This document shows, piece after piece, positions 53,283-62,644 of a stretch of 64,000 nucleotides of DNA. The stretch's first letter is position 1; each line of letters opens with the position of its first letter. The DNA comes from UBA9160 sp035489755 (lineage in GTDB: Bacteria > Myxococcota_A > UBA9160), in NCBI GenBank assembly GCA_035489755.1, contig DATGZK010000029.1, positions 1-64,000 on the forward strand, written 5' to 3'. The position numbers and the translations under genes are program-made. The notes beneath the pieces were generated by a model. That model was not told the origin of the DNA. It saw only the letters and a list, made by a program, of their open reading frames with translations, and did not search any database.

Positions 53283-53516
53283 TTAGTCGAGCCTTTCGGC
53301 GGCGCGCAGCTCCTTCGGCGTCCGCTTGTGGAGGAAGCGTCGTGGCCGTGCGTAGAGCCAGGGCTCCGGGACTGCTGGCGGATCCGGTGCCAGGTTCGGG
53401 CGCCCTTCGGCGCAAGCGGTGCTGCAGTACCAGATGCCGTTGGCCTTCACGGCATCGAGCAGGAGCGCCCTGCGACACCGGGCGCATGATCCGCTGCTAG
53501 GACGGTGTTCGATCAC
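53283..53516 (-). CDS. small zinc-binding protein
   Basis: A 77-residue protein from a GTG. CARCRRALLLDAVKANG, followed by WYCSTACAEG, gives four Cys in a CxxC...CxxxC arrangement, a treble-clef/zinc-ribbon type. The C-terminal half is basic and Pro-rich. It converges with aroA and diverges from the ABC genes, its start lying 9 bp from theirs. Function unknown. Confidence 0.6.
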   Translation of the reverse strand: MIEHRPSSGSCARCRRALLLDAVKANGIWYCSTACAEGRPNLAPDPPAVPEPWLYARPRRFLHKRTPKELRAAERLD

Positions 53517-53525
53517 GGAGGCGCA

Positions 53526-54275
53526 ATGTACGAAGCGGGGATAGAGGGGGCAAGGCGCGCGGCGCGCGTCGAGGCGACGGAGTTGACCCGGCGCTTCGGG
53601 GCGCAGCTTGTGCTCGACGGGATCTCGCTCGCGATCGAGCCGGGTGAGACCTTCGCGCTGCTCGGCGCCAACGGAGCCGGGAAGACAACGTTTGTGCGGC
53701 TCGTGATCGGATACCTCGTCCCGAGCAGCGGGCGGGTGACTGTGGATGGATTCTCCCCCGACACGGCTGCACGGGCCGTGCACGCGCGCGTGGGTTACGT
53801 GGCGGAGACCTCGCGCCTCTATCCAGACCTGCGTGTCCGCGGGCTCTTGCGGTTCGCCGGCCAAGTTCGAGGGCTCGCGGGGCCTCGCCTGGACGAAGCC
53901 GTCGAGCGGATGCTCCTGCGCTTCGATCTCAAGGCCGTCTCTCGGCGTCTTGTGGGCAATCTTTCGAAGGGATACCAGCAGCGCGTCTCACTCGCTCAGG
54001 CCTTCATTCACGATCCGCCGCTCCTCGTGGTGGACGAACCGACGAGCGGCCTCGACCCGCTCCAGCAGTTTGAGGTGCGCGAGTTTCTTCGCTCGCTGGC
54101 CGGCCAGCGCACGGTGATTCTCTGCACCCATGACCTGCTCGAAGCACGGGCCCTCGCGACCCGCGTGGGCGTCTTGCGGGCGGGCAGACTCGCGGCCCTC
54201 GGCTCGGTCGACGAAGTACTGGACTCCGCGGCGCCTCTCGACCACTTCCGTGCAGCCAAGGCTCTCCCGGCGTGA
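53526..54275 (+). CDS. ABC transporter ATP-binding protein (GldA-like)
   Basis: A 249-residue ABC ATPase. Walker A GANGAGKTT, signature NLSKGYQQR, Walker B LLVVDEPTSGLD and the switch His in CTHDL are all intact. It is of the ABC-2/gliding-type class. GGAGG precedes the ATG. It overlaps the permease gene by 4 bp. It energises the export system formed with the two following genes. Confidence 0.93.
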   Translation: MYEAGIEGARRAARVEATELTRRFGAQLVLDGISLAIEPGETFALLGANGAGKTTFVRLVIGYLVPSSGRVTVDGFSPDTAARAVHARVGYVAETSRLYPDLRVRGLLRFAGQVRGLAGPRLDEAVERMLLRFDLKAVSRRLVGNLSKGYQQRVSLAQAFIHDPPLLVVDEPTSGLDPLQQFEVREFLRSLAGQRTVILCTHDLLEARALATRVGVLRAGRLAALGSVDEVLDSAAPLDHFRAAKALPA

Positions 54276-55060
54276 AGGCGGTGGGGGCGCTCGTACGCAA
54301 GGAGCTCGCCGTCCTGTTCGGCTCGCCCATGGCTTATCTCGTGCTCGCCTTCGTCGGCCTGGTGACCGCCCTTCTCTTCTTTGATCACCTTCGCGTCTAC
54401 AACCAGATCGTCTTCGTCTACACCAGCAGTGCGAGCGGCGGCTTCGAGCTCGGAACGCTCCCCGAGCGCGTGAACCTCGAGGACCAGGTCTTCTTGCCCC
54501 TTATGGAGCAGCTTGGGGTCACGCTCATCGGGATCGTGCCGCTCGTCACCATGCGGGTCTTTGCAGAAGAGCGCGCACGAGGGACAGAGGAGATCCTGCT
54601 TACGAGCTTGCTGACGCCGTCGCAGATCGTGCTCGGCAAGTTCGTGGCCACTTTCTGCTTCGTGACGCTCATGCTGACCTGCTCACTCGTGTATCCCGCG
54701 GCAGCGGTTCTTCGATCAGGGCTCGGTCTTCCGCACCTCGCCGCGGTGGCGATTGGCCTCTTAGCGCTCAGCTTCGCGCTCGCCGCGATCGGTCTTGCCT
54801 GCTCAGCCTTTAGCTCGAACCAGATCATGGCCGCCGTCTCCGCCTACGCCGTGGCCTTCGTGATCTACGATTTTGGCTGGCTCGAGCCCTTTACGAGCCC
54901 CGGCGCAGGAAAGGTGCTCGACGCGATCTCACTTCAGCCCCGCTTCGTCGGCTTCGCCGAAGGGATCGTCTCGCTGGCCGACCTTTCGTATTTCGGCGGA
55001 ATCATCGCGACGGCGTTCGCCGTGGCACGCCTCGGACTCGACGTCGTGCGGGTTCGATGA
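54272..55060 (+). CDS. ABC-2 type permease (GldF-like)
   Basis: A 262-residue membrane protein with about six helices. The N-terminal VRKELAVLFGSPMAYLVLAF and VTMRVFAEERARGTEEILLT are characteristic of ABC-2 permeases of the gliding/Nos type. It overlaps both neighbours by 4 bp, so three genes form one translationally coupled unit. Substrate unknown. Confidence 0.92.
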   Translation: MKAVGALVRKELAVLFGSPMAYLVLAFVGLVTALLFFDHLRVYNQIVFVYTSSASGGFELGTLPERVNLEDQVFLPLMEQLGVTLIGIVPLVTMRVFAEERARGTEEILLTSLLTPSQIVLGKFVATFCFVTLMLTCSLVYPAAAVLRSGLGLPHLAAVAIGLLALSFALAAIGLACSAFSSNQIMAAVSAYAVAFVIYDFGWLEPFTSPGAGKVLDAISLQPRFVGFAEGIVSLADLSYFGGIIATAFAVARLGLDVVRVR

Positions 55061-56577
55061 TGCAGCGTCTCGCGCTGCCGGGTCTCATTGCCGTAGTTTT
55101 CGGTCTCGGCTCCTATTACGCGACCGGCCAGCTGGGACCCTTCGGGATCGCAAATCTCGTGCTCGGCAGCAGCGCACTCCTGCTCTCCGGGATTGCGGCG
55201 CTCCGGCGCGTGCATGGTTTGGCCGAGGGTGCGGCGCGGCGCATCCTCCTTCCGCGTCTTGGCCTGTGTCTCGCGGTCCTGCTCGGCGCGATCGCCGCCG
55301 AGCGGGTCGCGGCGCGCTCGGCGCTTCATCTCGACTGGACGGTGGATCGTCGCTTTGATCTTTTCCCCGCCACAAGCAGCGCTCTCGCGACGCTGCCCGC
55401 GGAGCTCCACGCGACGCTCTATCACGATCGCGGCGACCCGCGCGCGCGGCGAACCCGAATGCTGCTCGAGGAGTTCGCCAAGGTCGGCCGTGTGCGCGTG
55501 GACGTGCGAAACCTCGAAGAAGCGCAGGAAGACGTCGACCGCTTCGGAATCAAGGGCACCAATGCCGTCGTGCTCGAACTCCGCGGCGCCTATGAGACCG
55601 TGGATCGACCCACGGAAGGTGGGCTGCTCGAGGCCATCCTGCGCCTGCGGGGTGCACCGACCCGCGTGCTCTACACGACGGTCGGCGAGGGCGAGGGGGA
55701 CTCCGAGAGTGTGGAGCCCTCGGGCTACTCCGGCCTCGCGACGGCGCTCATGACGGAGGGTTATGAGCTGCGGGAACTCGTCACGGCCAGCGCCAACGAG
55801 GTGCCGGACGACGCGGCAGGGCTGCTCGTCATCGGCGCCCGGCGCGCGCTGCGCCCGGAGGCCGCGGCAGCCGTGGAACGTTACTTGGAGCGCGGCGGCC
55901 GCTTGGTCGCGCTGCTCGAGCCGGGCGTGCGCAGCGGTCTTGAGGGGACGCTCGAGCGCTTTGGCTTTGCGGTTCCCGATGCCCTTGTCATCGATCCCGC
56001 AGCGGGCCCCCTCGAGGGTGCGCCCGCGGGCGTCAATCCCGTCGTTGCCGCGTACGCAAGTCATCCGATCACGCGGGGTCTTAGCAGTCGGACCCTCACG
56101 TTCTTTCTTCGGGCGCGGCCCGTCGAGGCGGTGCGCAAGCCGGAGCCCGATGACCAGCTCGTGAGCCTTGCCTACACGAGCCCGCGCTCCTGGCTCGACT
56201 TCGATCCGGCGGCCGTCCACGGAACGAGCCTGCCCCGCCCGCCGGCGGGCACGGAGTTCCAGCGTTACCCGCTGGTGGCGGCGGGTCGCTACCCCCGTCC
56301 GCCCGGCGAAACGCGGATCGTCGTCTTCGGGGATGCGGACTTTGCCACCAATCAGTACCTGCGCTCCCTCTACAACCTTGATCTGCTCGTGAATGCAATC
56401 CACTGGGCGCTGGCGCGGGAGGATGCCATCACGCTGCGGCCGAAACTGCTCACTCCGAACCAGGATCCGCTGACGCCGCAGCAGACACTCGGGATGCTCT
56501 ACGGCATCGGGCTCCTTGTGCCCGAGCTTCTCTTGATCGGCGCAGCCGTGGTCTGGCTGCGCAGGCGAGACGCCTAA
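55057..56577 (+). CDS. GldG-like ABC auxiliary protein
   Basis: A 506-residue protein. Two membrane helices at the N-terminus precede a large periplasmic part (LDWTVDRRFDLFPATSSALA, ATLYHDRGDPRARRTRMLLE, RVDVRNLEEAQEDVDRFGIK, LLVIGARRALRPEAAAAVE). A final helix (LYGIGLLVPELLLIGAAVVW) ends in RRRDA. This is the GldG/DUF4350 architecture. It is found with GldA/GldF-type transporters also in non-gliding bacteria. It converges with exbD. Confidence 0.88.
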   Translation: MMQRLALPGLIAVVFGLGSYYATGQLGPFGIANLVLGSSALLLSGIAALRRVHGLAEGAARRILLPRLGLCLAVLLGAIAAERVAARSALHLDWTVDRRFDLFPATSSALATLPAELHATLYHDRGDPRARRTRMLLEEFAKVGRVRVDVRNLEEAQEDVDRFGIKGTNAVVLELRGAYETVDRPTEGGLLEAILRLRGAPTRVLYTTVGEGEGDSESVEPSGYSGLATALMTEGYELRELVTASANEVPDDAAGLLVIGARRALRPEAAAAVERYLERGGRLVALLEPGVRSGLEGTLERFGFAVPDALVIDPAAGPLEGAPAGVNPVVAAYASHPITRGLSSRTLTFFLRARPVEAVRKPEPDDQLVSLAYTSPRSWLDFDPAAVHGTSLPRPPAGTEFQRYPLVAAGRYPRPPGETRIVVFGDADFATNQYLRSLYNLDLLVNAIHWALAREDAITLRPKLLTPNQDPLTPQQTLGMLYGIGLLVPELLLIGAAVVWLRRRDA

Positions 56578-56598
56578 AGGGAGGGATGGCGCGGGGCG

Positions 56599-57036
56599 CT
56601 AGCGCTTGTCTGCGGGACCGGGTGGCTTGGTCGCGAGGGCGATCCCCGTTGCCCCAGCTTGCTGCGCGATATCGAGGATATTCACGGCCTCACCGAGGAG
56701 CACCTTCCGATCCCCTCGCAGCACCACGACCTTTTCCCGCGAGCGGGCAAGAGCGGCCTTCAGCGCGGCGGGAAGCGCCTGCGGCTTCACGATGTCGTCG
56801 TTCACCTGGATCTCACCTTGGGCCGTCATCGTCACGTTGACCCCGGTCGGGGCAGACGACGCCACCGCCGAGCTCGGTAGATCGACGTTCTTGCCCTGCG
56901 TCGAGATCACGGACGTCGTCACCATGAAGATGATCAGCAGCACGAGAAAGATGTCGGTGAGCGGCGTGATATTGATCTCGGCGACGATGTCGTCACCGAG
57001 CTCTTCGCCGGCGCTAGGCAGGGAGTGGATGGCCAC
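56599..57036 (-). CDS. exbD: ExbD/TolR family biopolymer transport protein
   Basis: A 145-residue protein from a GTG at 57036. The single helix carries the proton-path Asp in INITPLTDIFLVLLIIFMVT; a periplasmic domain follows (VNVTMTAQGEIQVNDDIVKP, SREKVVVLRGDRKVLLG). Its start overlaps the end of exbB by 23 bp. It works with ExbB to harness the proton gradient. Confidence 0.9.
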   Translation of the reverse strand: MAIHSLPSAGEELGDDIVAEINITPLTDIFLVLLIIFMVTTSVISTQGKNVDLPSSAVASSAPTGVNVTMTAQGEIQVNDDIVKPQALPAALKAALARSREKVVVLRGDRKVLLGEAVNILDIAQQAGATGIALATKPPGPADKR

Positions 57037-57790
57037 GGCGAGCCTCCGAGCCGACGGGCGGCGTGGGCGGTGTCGGTGACGAAGCAGCGGATGATTCGAC
57101 GTAGAGCAGCGCTTGGATGAAGCGCTCACAGCTGCGCGCGAAGGTGGAGGCAATCCCATTCACGCGAACCTGGAGATAGTTGTAGAAACCGAGCGCCACG
57201 ATGGCCACGGCGAGACCGGTGCCGGTGGCAACGAGCGCCTCGGAAATGCCCGCAGCCACAACGGCGAAGCCGCCCGAGCCCTGCACCGCCATCTCGTGGA
57301 ACGCGCGGATGATGCCGACCACGGTGCCGAACAGGCCGATAAACGGCGAGAGGGAGCCGATCGTGCCGAGAATCCACAGCCCGCGCCGGAGCTCGCTCAC
57401 GGCTTCTTGGCGCGAAGTGGCAAGCACGCGGTCGAGGTCTTCGAGGGCAATATTCTGCCAGCGCAGTCCCTCGACGAAGACTTCCCCAATCGGGTTCTTC
57501 GAGCTCGATGCCTCGCACAGTGCCCGAGCGGCTGCGAGATCTCGTTTGGCGAGATGGTCGACCACCCGGCGCGTCAAGTCGCGCACCTGAGCCTCGAGGC
57601 CGCGAAAGCGAAAGAAGCGCTCGATCACGATCGCGAGTGCGACAACGGACGCGAGCGCGAGCGGATAGACCGTGAGCCCGCCTTGCTGCAGGAGCCGGAG
57701 CAGCGTCGCAGCATCGAACGTCGTGGTGGTGGTGGCAGCCGTGGTGGCCACAGCAGCTTGGCCGACAGCGTCAATCGTGGTGGGATCCAA
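57014..57790 (-). CDS. exbB: ExbB/TolQ/MotA-family proton channel protein
   Basis: A 258-residue protein with three membrane helices: YPLALASVVALAIVIERFF, LGTIGSLSPFIGLFGTVVGI and ALVATGTGLAVAIVALGFYN. The last two hold the conserved Thr/Pro channel residues. It is upstream of exbD on the minus strand and divergent from tonB across a 416-bp gap; together they form an ExbB-ExbD-TonB motor. Confidence 0.9.
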   Translation of the reverse strand: MDPTTIDAVGQAAVATTAATTTTTFDAATLLRLLQQGGLTVYPLALASVVALAIVIERFFRFRGLEAQVRDLTRRVVDHLAKRDLAAARALCEASSSKNPIGEVFVEGLRWQNIALEDLDRVLATSRQEAVSELRRGLWILGTIGSLSPFIGLFGTVVGIIRAFHEMAVQGSGGFAVVAAGISEALVATGTGLAVAIVALGFYNYLQVRVNGIASTFARSCERFIQALLYVESSAASSPTPPTPPVGSEARRGHPLPA

Positions 57791-58206
57791 GACTTCTCCT
57801 CCGCTCTTTCAGGAGCTGGGCTTCCTCTTCGGTGGACCTTTGCGGGCGGCGATCTACGGCTCCTTTGGGGAGGGAGAGTGGAGGCATCGCCGCGTGCACG
57901 CGTACCTTACAGGATCGCACGAGAGTCCGCAGCAAACTCCGCGCCGTGCGCCGGGATCTGGCCCCATCGCGTTGACAGTACCCGAGCGTATTCGTAGGAT
58001 TCCTGTGGGGTCAGGGGCGGATGTTTGCTGTTGAATCAGGTTTGCGCAACGACCGTCCGATGGGTGATGCGGCGAAGCTCTCGTGTGTCGGCTGTCTGGC
58101 CGCGCATGCGCAGCTTGCGTGCAGTAGTCTTTGCAAGCCGGCAGACCCACGTGCGGCATCCCGCCACGCTGCCGCTCGCTGAGCGGCGTGCGGAGAGGAT
58201 CGGGGC
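57791..58206. other. divergent intergenic region, exbB/tonB
   Basis: 416 bp without a gene. It holds the tonB promoter described separately. No Fur box or riboswitch is evident, so control by iron is not supported by sequence. Confidence 0.45.
57972..58000 (+). promoter_or_regulatory. sigma-70-type promoter for tonB
   Basis: TTGACA at 57972-57977, a spacer of 17 bases, then TAGGAT at 57995-58000. The -35 is perfect and the -10 matches 4 of 6. The transcript would start near 58007 and leave a 200-base leader before tonB. Confidence 0.5.
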
Positions 58207-59367
58207 ATGAGCCAAGCGCTCACGATCCACAGGCGCCTACCCCGGCGCACCCCGATGCGCTCCCTGCGCTTGGGCGGGGCCTTGCGTGCGGCCCGGCCTG
58301 GCGCGCAGGCCTTCCCGGGGATCGAGATCAAGGAGCCTCCCGCTCGCGCGCGCGGGAAGGTGCTGAGCGGCGGCGTCTCGCTCCTCCTGCACACCGCTCT
58401 AATCAGCTTCTTGCTCTTCCTGGCCTGGCTTAACCCCGTCGTAAAGGAGCTGCCGATCCCGGTGCAGCTCGTGAAAGAAGAGGAGCCGGCTCCGCCCCCC
58501 CCGCTCCCCAAGCCGAAGGAGGAGCCTGCTCCGGCCCCCCGCGCACTCGCGGAGCGGCGTTCCCTCCAGTTCGCACCGCAGGCCCAAGCCGTTCGGCCCC
58601 AGGTCGTGAACCCGACCGTGATTGCGTCCGCTGCACCGGTGGTTTCGGCCCAGAAGATCGACCTGAGCGCTGTGGCCCAAGTGGTGGCCCCGAAAGATAT
58701 TTCGCACGCAACCGTCGTCGCCGAGCACGTTTCCGCGGTGAGTTCGGTGGCGAGTGCCCAAGTCTCAAAGGTCGACCTTGGGAGCGCGGCCGCTCCGGCC
58801 CTGCGCGGACCGGCCGACGCGAGCCAGCCTGTAGGGCCGTCTGCGGGCCCGCGCCAGGTGACCGATGTGGGCTCCACGATCGGCACGGGCCCGGCGAGCG
58901 CCACGGGTCTACCCGGGGGCTCGTCTGTTCGCGAGGGCATTGCCTCCAATCGCGACGTCTTGGGCTCTCCCACGGGGCCGCGTGTGGCCAGCGTCAACAC
59001 CCGAGTCGGAGAGGGGTTGCTGCGCGGGGACGGCGGGAACGGCCCGGGCGGAGGGGGGGACAGCGACTGCGATGACCGACCCGAGGTCAGGGCCTATACC
59101 GACCAGATCAAAACTCGCATGTACGCCCGCTGGATCCTGCCCACGGACGTCTCTCCGAACCAGGTGGTGCGCCTGCAGTTTATGATCGATCCCGCGGGCT
59201 CGGTGACGAGCGTCCGCCCCGTCGGTGGAGGCGACCCGCAGCTCGCTGCGAGTGCAGTTGAAGCGCTGCGTGCGGCTGCCCCCTTTCCTCCCATGCCGGA
59301 CCGCGTCCGCTGCATGGCCCGGCGTCAACTCGTCGGCACCTTCCGGAACCCGCTCGGCGGCGGCTAG
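58207..59367 (+). CDS. TonB-like energy transducer
   Basis: A 386-residue protein. A cytoplasmic lead of about 55 residues precedes the membrane helix (SLLLHTALISFLLFLAWL), then a Pro/Glu/Lys-rich stretch (EEEPAPPPPLPKPKEEPAPA), a long Ala/Val/Ser spacer, and a TonB C-terminal domain (YARWILPTDVSPNQVVRLQF, AASAVEALRAAAPFPPMPD). A lone Cys pair (DSDCDD, RVRCMARR) may form a disulphide. It reaches across the periplasm to outer-membrane receptors. The repeat-protein gene follows 3 bp later. Confidence 0.88.
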   Translation: MSQALTIHRRLPRRTPMRSLRLGGALRAARPGAQAFPGIEIKEPPARARGKVLSGGVSLLLHTALISFLLFLAWLNPVVKELPIPVQLVKEEEPAPPPPLPKPKEEPAPAPRALAERRSLQFAPQAQAVRPQVVNPTVIASAAPVVSAQKIDLSAVAQVVAPKDISHATVVAEHVSAVSSVASAQVSKVDLGSAAAPALRGPADASQPVGPSAGPRQVTDVGSTIGTGPASATGLPGGSSVREGIASNRDVLGSPTGPRVASVNTRVGEGLLRGDGGNGPGGGGDSDCDDRPEVRAYTDQIKTRMYARWILPTDVSPNQVVRLQFMIDPAGSVTSVRPVGGGDPQLAASAVEALRAAAPFPPMPDRVRCMARRQLVGTFRNPLGGG

Positions 59368-59370
59368 ACC

Positions 59371-62300
59371 TTGAGGCATTGGATCACGCTGCTCGTGATC
59401 ACGGCGTTCCTGGCCGTGGGTGGAGAAGCTCGTGCGCAAAAGAAGCCCGTCCTGCTCGAGTACGACAGCCAAGAGCGCCTCGCCAAGAAGCAGACCGACA
59501 CCAACGGTGACGGCGTCTATGACGAGACCGTCTACTACAAGGACGGAAAGCCCGATCACGCCGAGATCGACTCGAACTTCACTGGGAAGATCGACCTTTG
59601 GGTGACCTACGCGCCCGATGGCTCGATCGCACACCAGGAGCGCGACACCAAGGGCGACGGCAAGGTCCACCAGTGGGTCGAGTTCGAGAACGGAAAGCCA
59701 AAGGTCCAGAAGGACGACAAAAATGGCGATGGCAAGCCCCACTCGTGGATCTACTTCGAGAACGGCGTCCCAGTCCGGGCGGAATCCGACGAGGACTTCG
59801 ACGGCAAGATCGACCGCTGGGTGACCTATGCGAACGGGCAGCCCTCCGTCGTGGAGGAGGATCGGGCCCACAAAGGCAAGCCCGACATCCGCGCGGAGTT
59901 CAACCCCGACGGTACGAAGAAGGTCGAGTACCAAGACACCGACGGCGACGGCAAGTGGGACGTCACGATCTACTACGAGAACGGCAAGAAGGTCCGCGTG
60001 GAGGAGGACAGCAAGCACCGCGGCCATCCCGACATCATCACCACCTACAAGGATGAGGTGATCGTCCGCCGAGAGATGGATACGGACGGCGACGGCCGCG
60101 TCGACACGGTTTCGACCTACGAGAACGGCAAAGAGCGCAAGCGGGTTCAGGACATGACGGGCAGCGGGCACCCCGACCTTGTCGCGAGCTTCGACGCGAA
60201 TGGGGAACTTCAGCGAGAAGAACTCGACTCGAAGAAAACCGGCCGCTTCGACCTCGTGCGGATCTACCAAAACGGCAAGAAGGTGCGCGAGGAGCAAGAC
60301 ACCAAGGGCAAGGGCAAGCCCGACCTCGTCACCTTCTTCGAGAACGGCGAGCCGGTGCGGAGCGAAGCCGACATGAACGGCGACGGCAAGCCGGATACCT
60401 TCCTGACCTACCGCGACGGAAAAAAGGTCAAGCAAGAAGAGGACCGCAACGGAGACGGCAAGATCGACGCCATCTACGAGTTCGACGACAAGGGGAACGT
60501 CACAAGCGAGCGCCTGGACACTCATTTCGACGGTCGCTTCGACACCATCGCGGAGTACAAGGACGGCGCGCTCGTGCGCCGCACCGTCGACTCGAAGGGT
60601 CGAGGAACACCCGACCGCATCGAGTACTACGGCGAGGGTCATCTCACCCGCGTCGAGCTCGATGAAAATGGCGACGGGAAGATTGACCTGTGGAACTTCT
60701 ACGATCCGATGGGGCGGCTCGAGAAGCAGGAGCAGGATTCGAAACATGAGGGGCGAGTCGATACCTGGGTAACGCTGGACCCGGCGACGGGCAAGGAGCT
60801 GCGTGTCCTCAAGGACACCGTGGGAGACGGCAAGGTTCATTCCTGGCGCACGAATGACCCGTCCGGCCAGACCGTGCGGCTCGAGGAGGACAAGAACGGC
60901 GACGGTAAGGCCGATCGCGTGGTGGAGTTCGAAGGCGGAAAGCCCGTGCGGGTCGTCGAAGATACGAACTTCGATGGCAAACCGGACCTGCGCCAGCAGC
61001 TCGACGCGAATGGACAGGTGGTGCTGGAAGAGCGCGACACGAAGGGCACGGGAGTGTTTGATCTGCGCGTTACCTACTCGAACGGGCAGAAGACGAAGGA
61101 GGAGCGCGACACCAAGGGTGTAGGCCGCTATGACGTCGTCACCACGTTCGAAAACGGAGTCCCGGTCCGGCAGCAGCAGGACACAAAGGGTACGGGCAGC
61201 TTCGATTCAACGATTGTGTTTCAGAACGGAAAGGAAGCGCGCGAGGAGCGCGACACTAAGGGAACGGGCAAGAGCGACCTGGTCGTAACCTTCGACGCCC
61301 AGGGCCGGCCCGCGCGCGAGGAGATCGATACCAATGGCGACGGCAAGCCCGACGTCGTCAAGATCTACGAGAATGGAGTCCTGGTGCGCGAAGAGGCGGA
61401 CCGCGATTTCGACGGCCGCTTCGAGCTCGTGACGTTCTACAAGGACGGTATCCCGGTGCGCTCCGAGGCCGACACCAACGGCGACGGCAAGCCCGACGTG
61501 ATCGTCGAGTACGAAGGCGGGCACAAGGTGCGCGAGACCGAAGATAAGAACTTTGACGGGAAGCCCGACGTTGTCACGACTTTCGATGCGTCCGGCAAGC
61601 CCTCTCGCGTCGAGGCCGACACCACCGGCCAAGGCCGCTTTGACACGGTCACCTACTACGAGAACGGTGAGATCGTACGGACCGAAAAAGACACGAAGGG
61701 GGATGGGAAGCCCCACCTTTGGGCCTACTACCAGAACGGGAAGATCGTGCGCCAGGAGGAGGATACAAAAGGAGACGGCGTTCCGGACAAGAAGGTCAGC
61801 ATGAGTGCGGCGGGGACGCAGGTGCAGGAATCCGACACGAACGGCGTCCACACCTGGATCACTGTCGACGCTTCGGGTCAGGTAATCAAGAAGGAAGAAG
61901 ACCGCAACGGCGACGGGAAGCCGGACGTGGTCGTCGAGTTCAAGAACGGAAAGCCCGTGCGCCTTGAGCAAGACACGAGCGGGCACGGCTGCGTGGATCT
62001 CGTGCAACTCTACGATGGGAGCGGGAACGTCGTCGAGGAACGCAAGGACACCAACGGCGATTGCAAGCTCGACACCTTCACCATGCTCGAGAGCGGACGT
62101 GTCGTTGCACAGGCCCAGGACACGAAGGGGCATGGAGCCCCGGACGTCGTCACTCTCTTCGACGCGCAGGGCCACCCCGCCGCCCAGGAACTGATGAGCG
62201 AGGGCAAGCGCCGGCCGGACAAGAAGCTCCTGCTCGGCCCGAACGGCGAAGTCGTGGCGCAGTGCCTCGACACCAATGGGAGAGGTGCCTTCGACGCCCG

Positions 62301-62619
62301 GGCTAAGGTCGAAAATGGGGTGGTGACCGAAGTGCTGATCGATACCAAGGGCAAAGGCTTCGCCGATCAACGCGAGATCTACCGCAACGGCCAACGCGTG
62401 GAACTCCAGGCCGACACCAACGGTGATCACAAGGTCGATGTGATCCAAGTCTTCGAAAACGGAAAGGTCGTGCGCCAGTTCGAGGACACGAAATTCAACG
62501 GGAAGTTCGACCGGGCCTTCGTGAACGGCCAGCCCGCGCCGCTCTCCGATCCCCCGAGCCCGCCGCCCCTCGGCGAGCTTGGCTGCGGACACTTCAGCGA
62601 GCTGTGGAAGGCGCCCTAG
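59371..62619 (+). CDS. giant tandem-repeat protein with calcium-loop-like motifs
   Basis: A 1082-residue exported protein (TTG start; signal WITLLVITAFLAVGGEARAQ). Nearly the whole body is more than 40 repeats of about 23 residues. The unit is an acidic loop D-T/K-x-G-D-G-K-x-D, then an aromatic strand Y/F-x-N-G-x-x-V-R. The loops resemble EF-hand/dockerin calcium sites; the strands resemble MORN/YwqK repeats. A short Pro-rich tail ends in GCGHFSELWKAP. It is 3 bp after tonB, so cotranscribed, and converges with the mau genes. It is likely periplasmic or surface located; ligand and function are unknown. Confidence 0.8.
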   Translation: MRHWITLLVITAFLAVGGEARAQKKPVLLEYDSQERLAKKQTDTNGDGVYDETVYYKDGKPDHAEIDSNFTGKIDLWVTYAPDGSIAHQERDTKGDGKVHQWVEFENGKPKVQKDDKNGDGKPHSWIYFENGVPVRAESDEDFDGKIDRWVTYANGQPSVVEEDRAHKGKPDIRAEFNPDGTKKVEYQDTDGDGKWDVTIYYENGKKVRVEEDSKHRGHPDIITTYKDEVIVRREMDTDGDGRVDTVSTYENGKERKRVQDMTGSGHPDLVASFDANGELQREELDSKKTGRFDLVRIYQNGKKVREEQDTKGKGKPDLVTFFENGEPVRSEADMNGDGKPDTFLTYRDGKKVKQEEDRNGDGKIDAIYEFDDKGNVTSERLDTHFDGRFDTIAEYKDGALVRRTVDSKGRGTPDRIEYYGEGHLTRVELDENGDGKIDLWNFYDPMGRLEKQEQDSKHEGRVDTWVTLDPATGKELRVLKDTVGDGKVHSWRTNDPSGQTVRLEEDKNGDGKADRVVEFEGGKPVRVVEDTNFDGKPDLRQQLDANGQVVLEERDTKGTGVFDLRVTYSNGQKTKEERDTKGVGRYDVVTTFENGVPVRQQQDTKGTGSFDSTIVFQNGKEAREERDTKGTGKSDLVVTFDAQGRPAREEIDTNGDGKPDVVKIYENGVLVREEADRDFDGRFELVTFYKDGIPVRSEADTNGDGKPDVIVEYEGGHKVRETEDKNFDGKPDVVTTFDASGKPSRVEADTTGQGRFDTVTYYENGEIVRTEKDTKGDGKPHLWAYYQNGKIVRQEEDTKGDGVPDKKVSMSAAGTQVQESDTNGVHTWITVDASGQVIKKEEDRNGDGKPDVVVEFKNGKPVRLEQDTSGHGCVDLVQLYDGSGNVVEERKDTNGDCKLDTFTMLESGRVVAQAQDTKGHGAPDVVTLFDAQGHPAAQELMSEGKRRPDKKLLLGPNGEVVAQCLDTNGRGAFDARAKVENGVVTEVLIDTKGKGFADQREIYRNGQRVELQADTNGDHKVDVIQVFENGKVVRQFEDTKFNGKFDRAFVNGQPAPLSDPPSPPPLGELGCGHFSELWKAP

Positions 62620-62644
62620 GAGTGCGCGCTCGAGCTGTTCGCGG

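Noticed and set aside
59371..62619. Regularly spaced DNA similarity that could suggest a CRISPR array or satellite
   Set aside because: The periodicity is in codons of one long open frame with variable DNA between units; there are no identical repeats with unique spacers.
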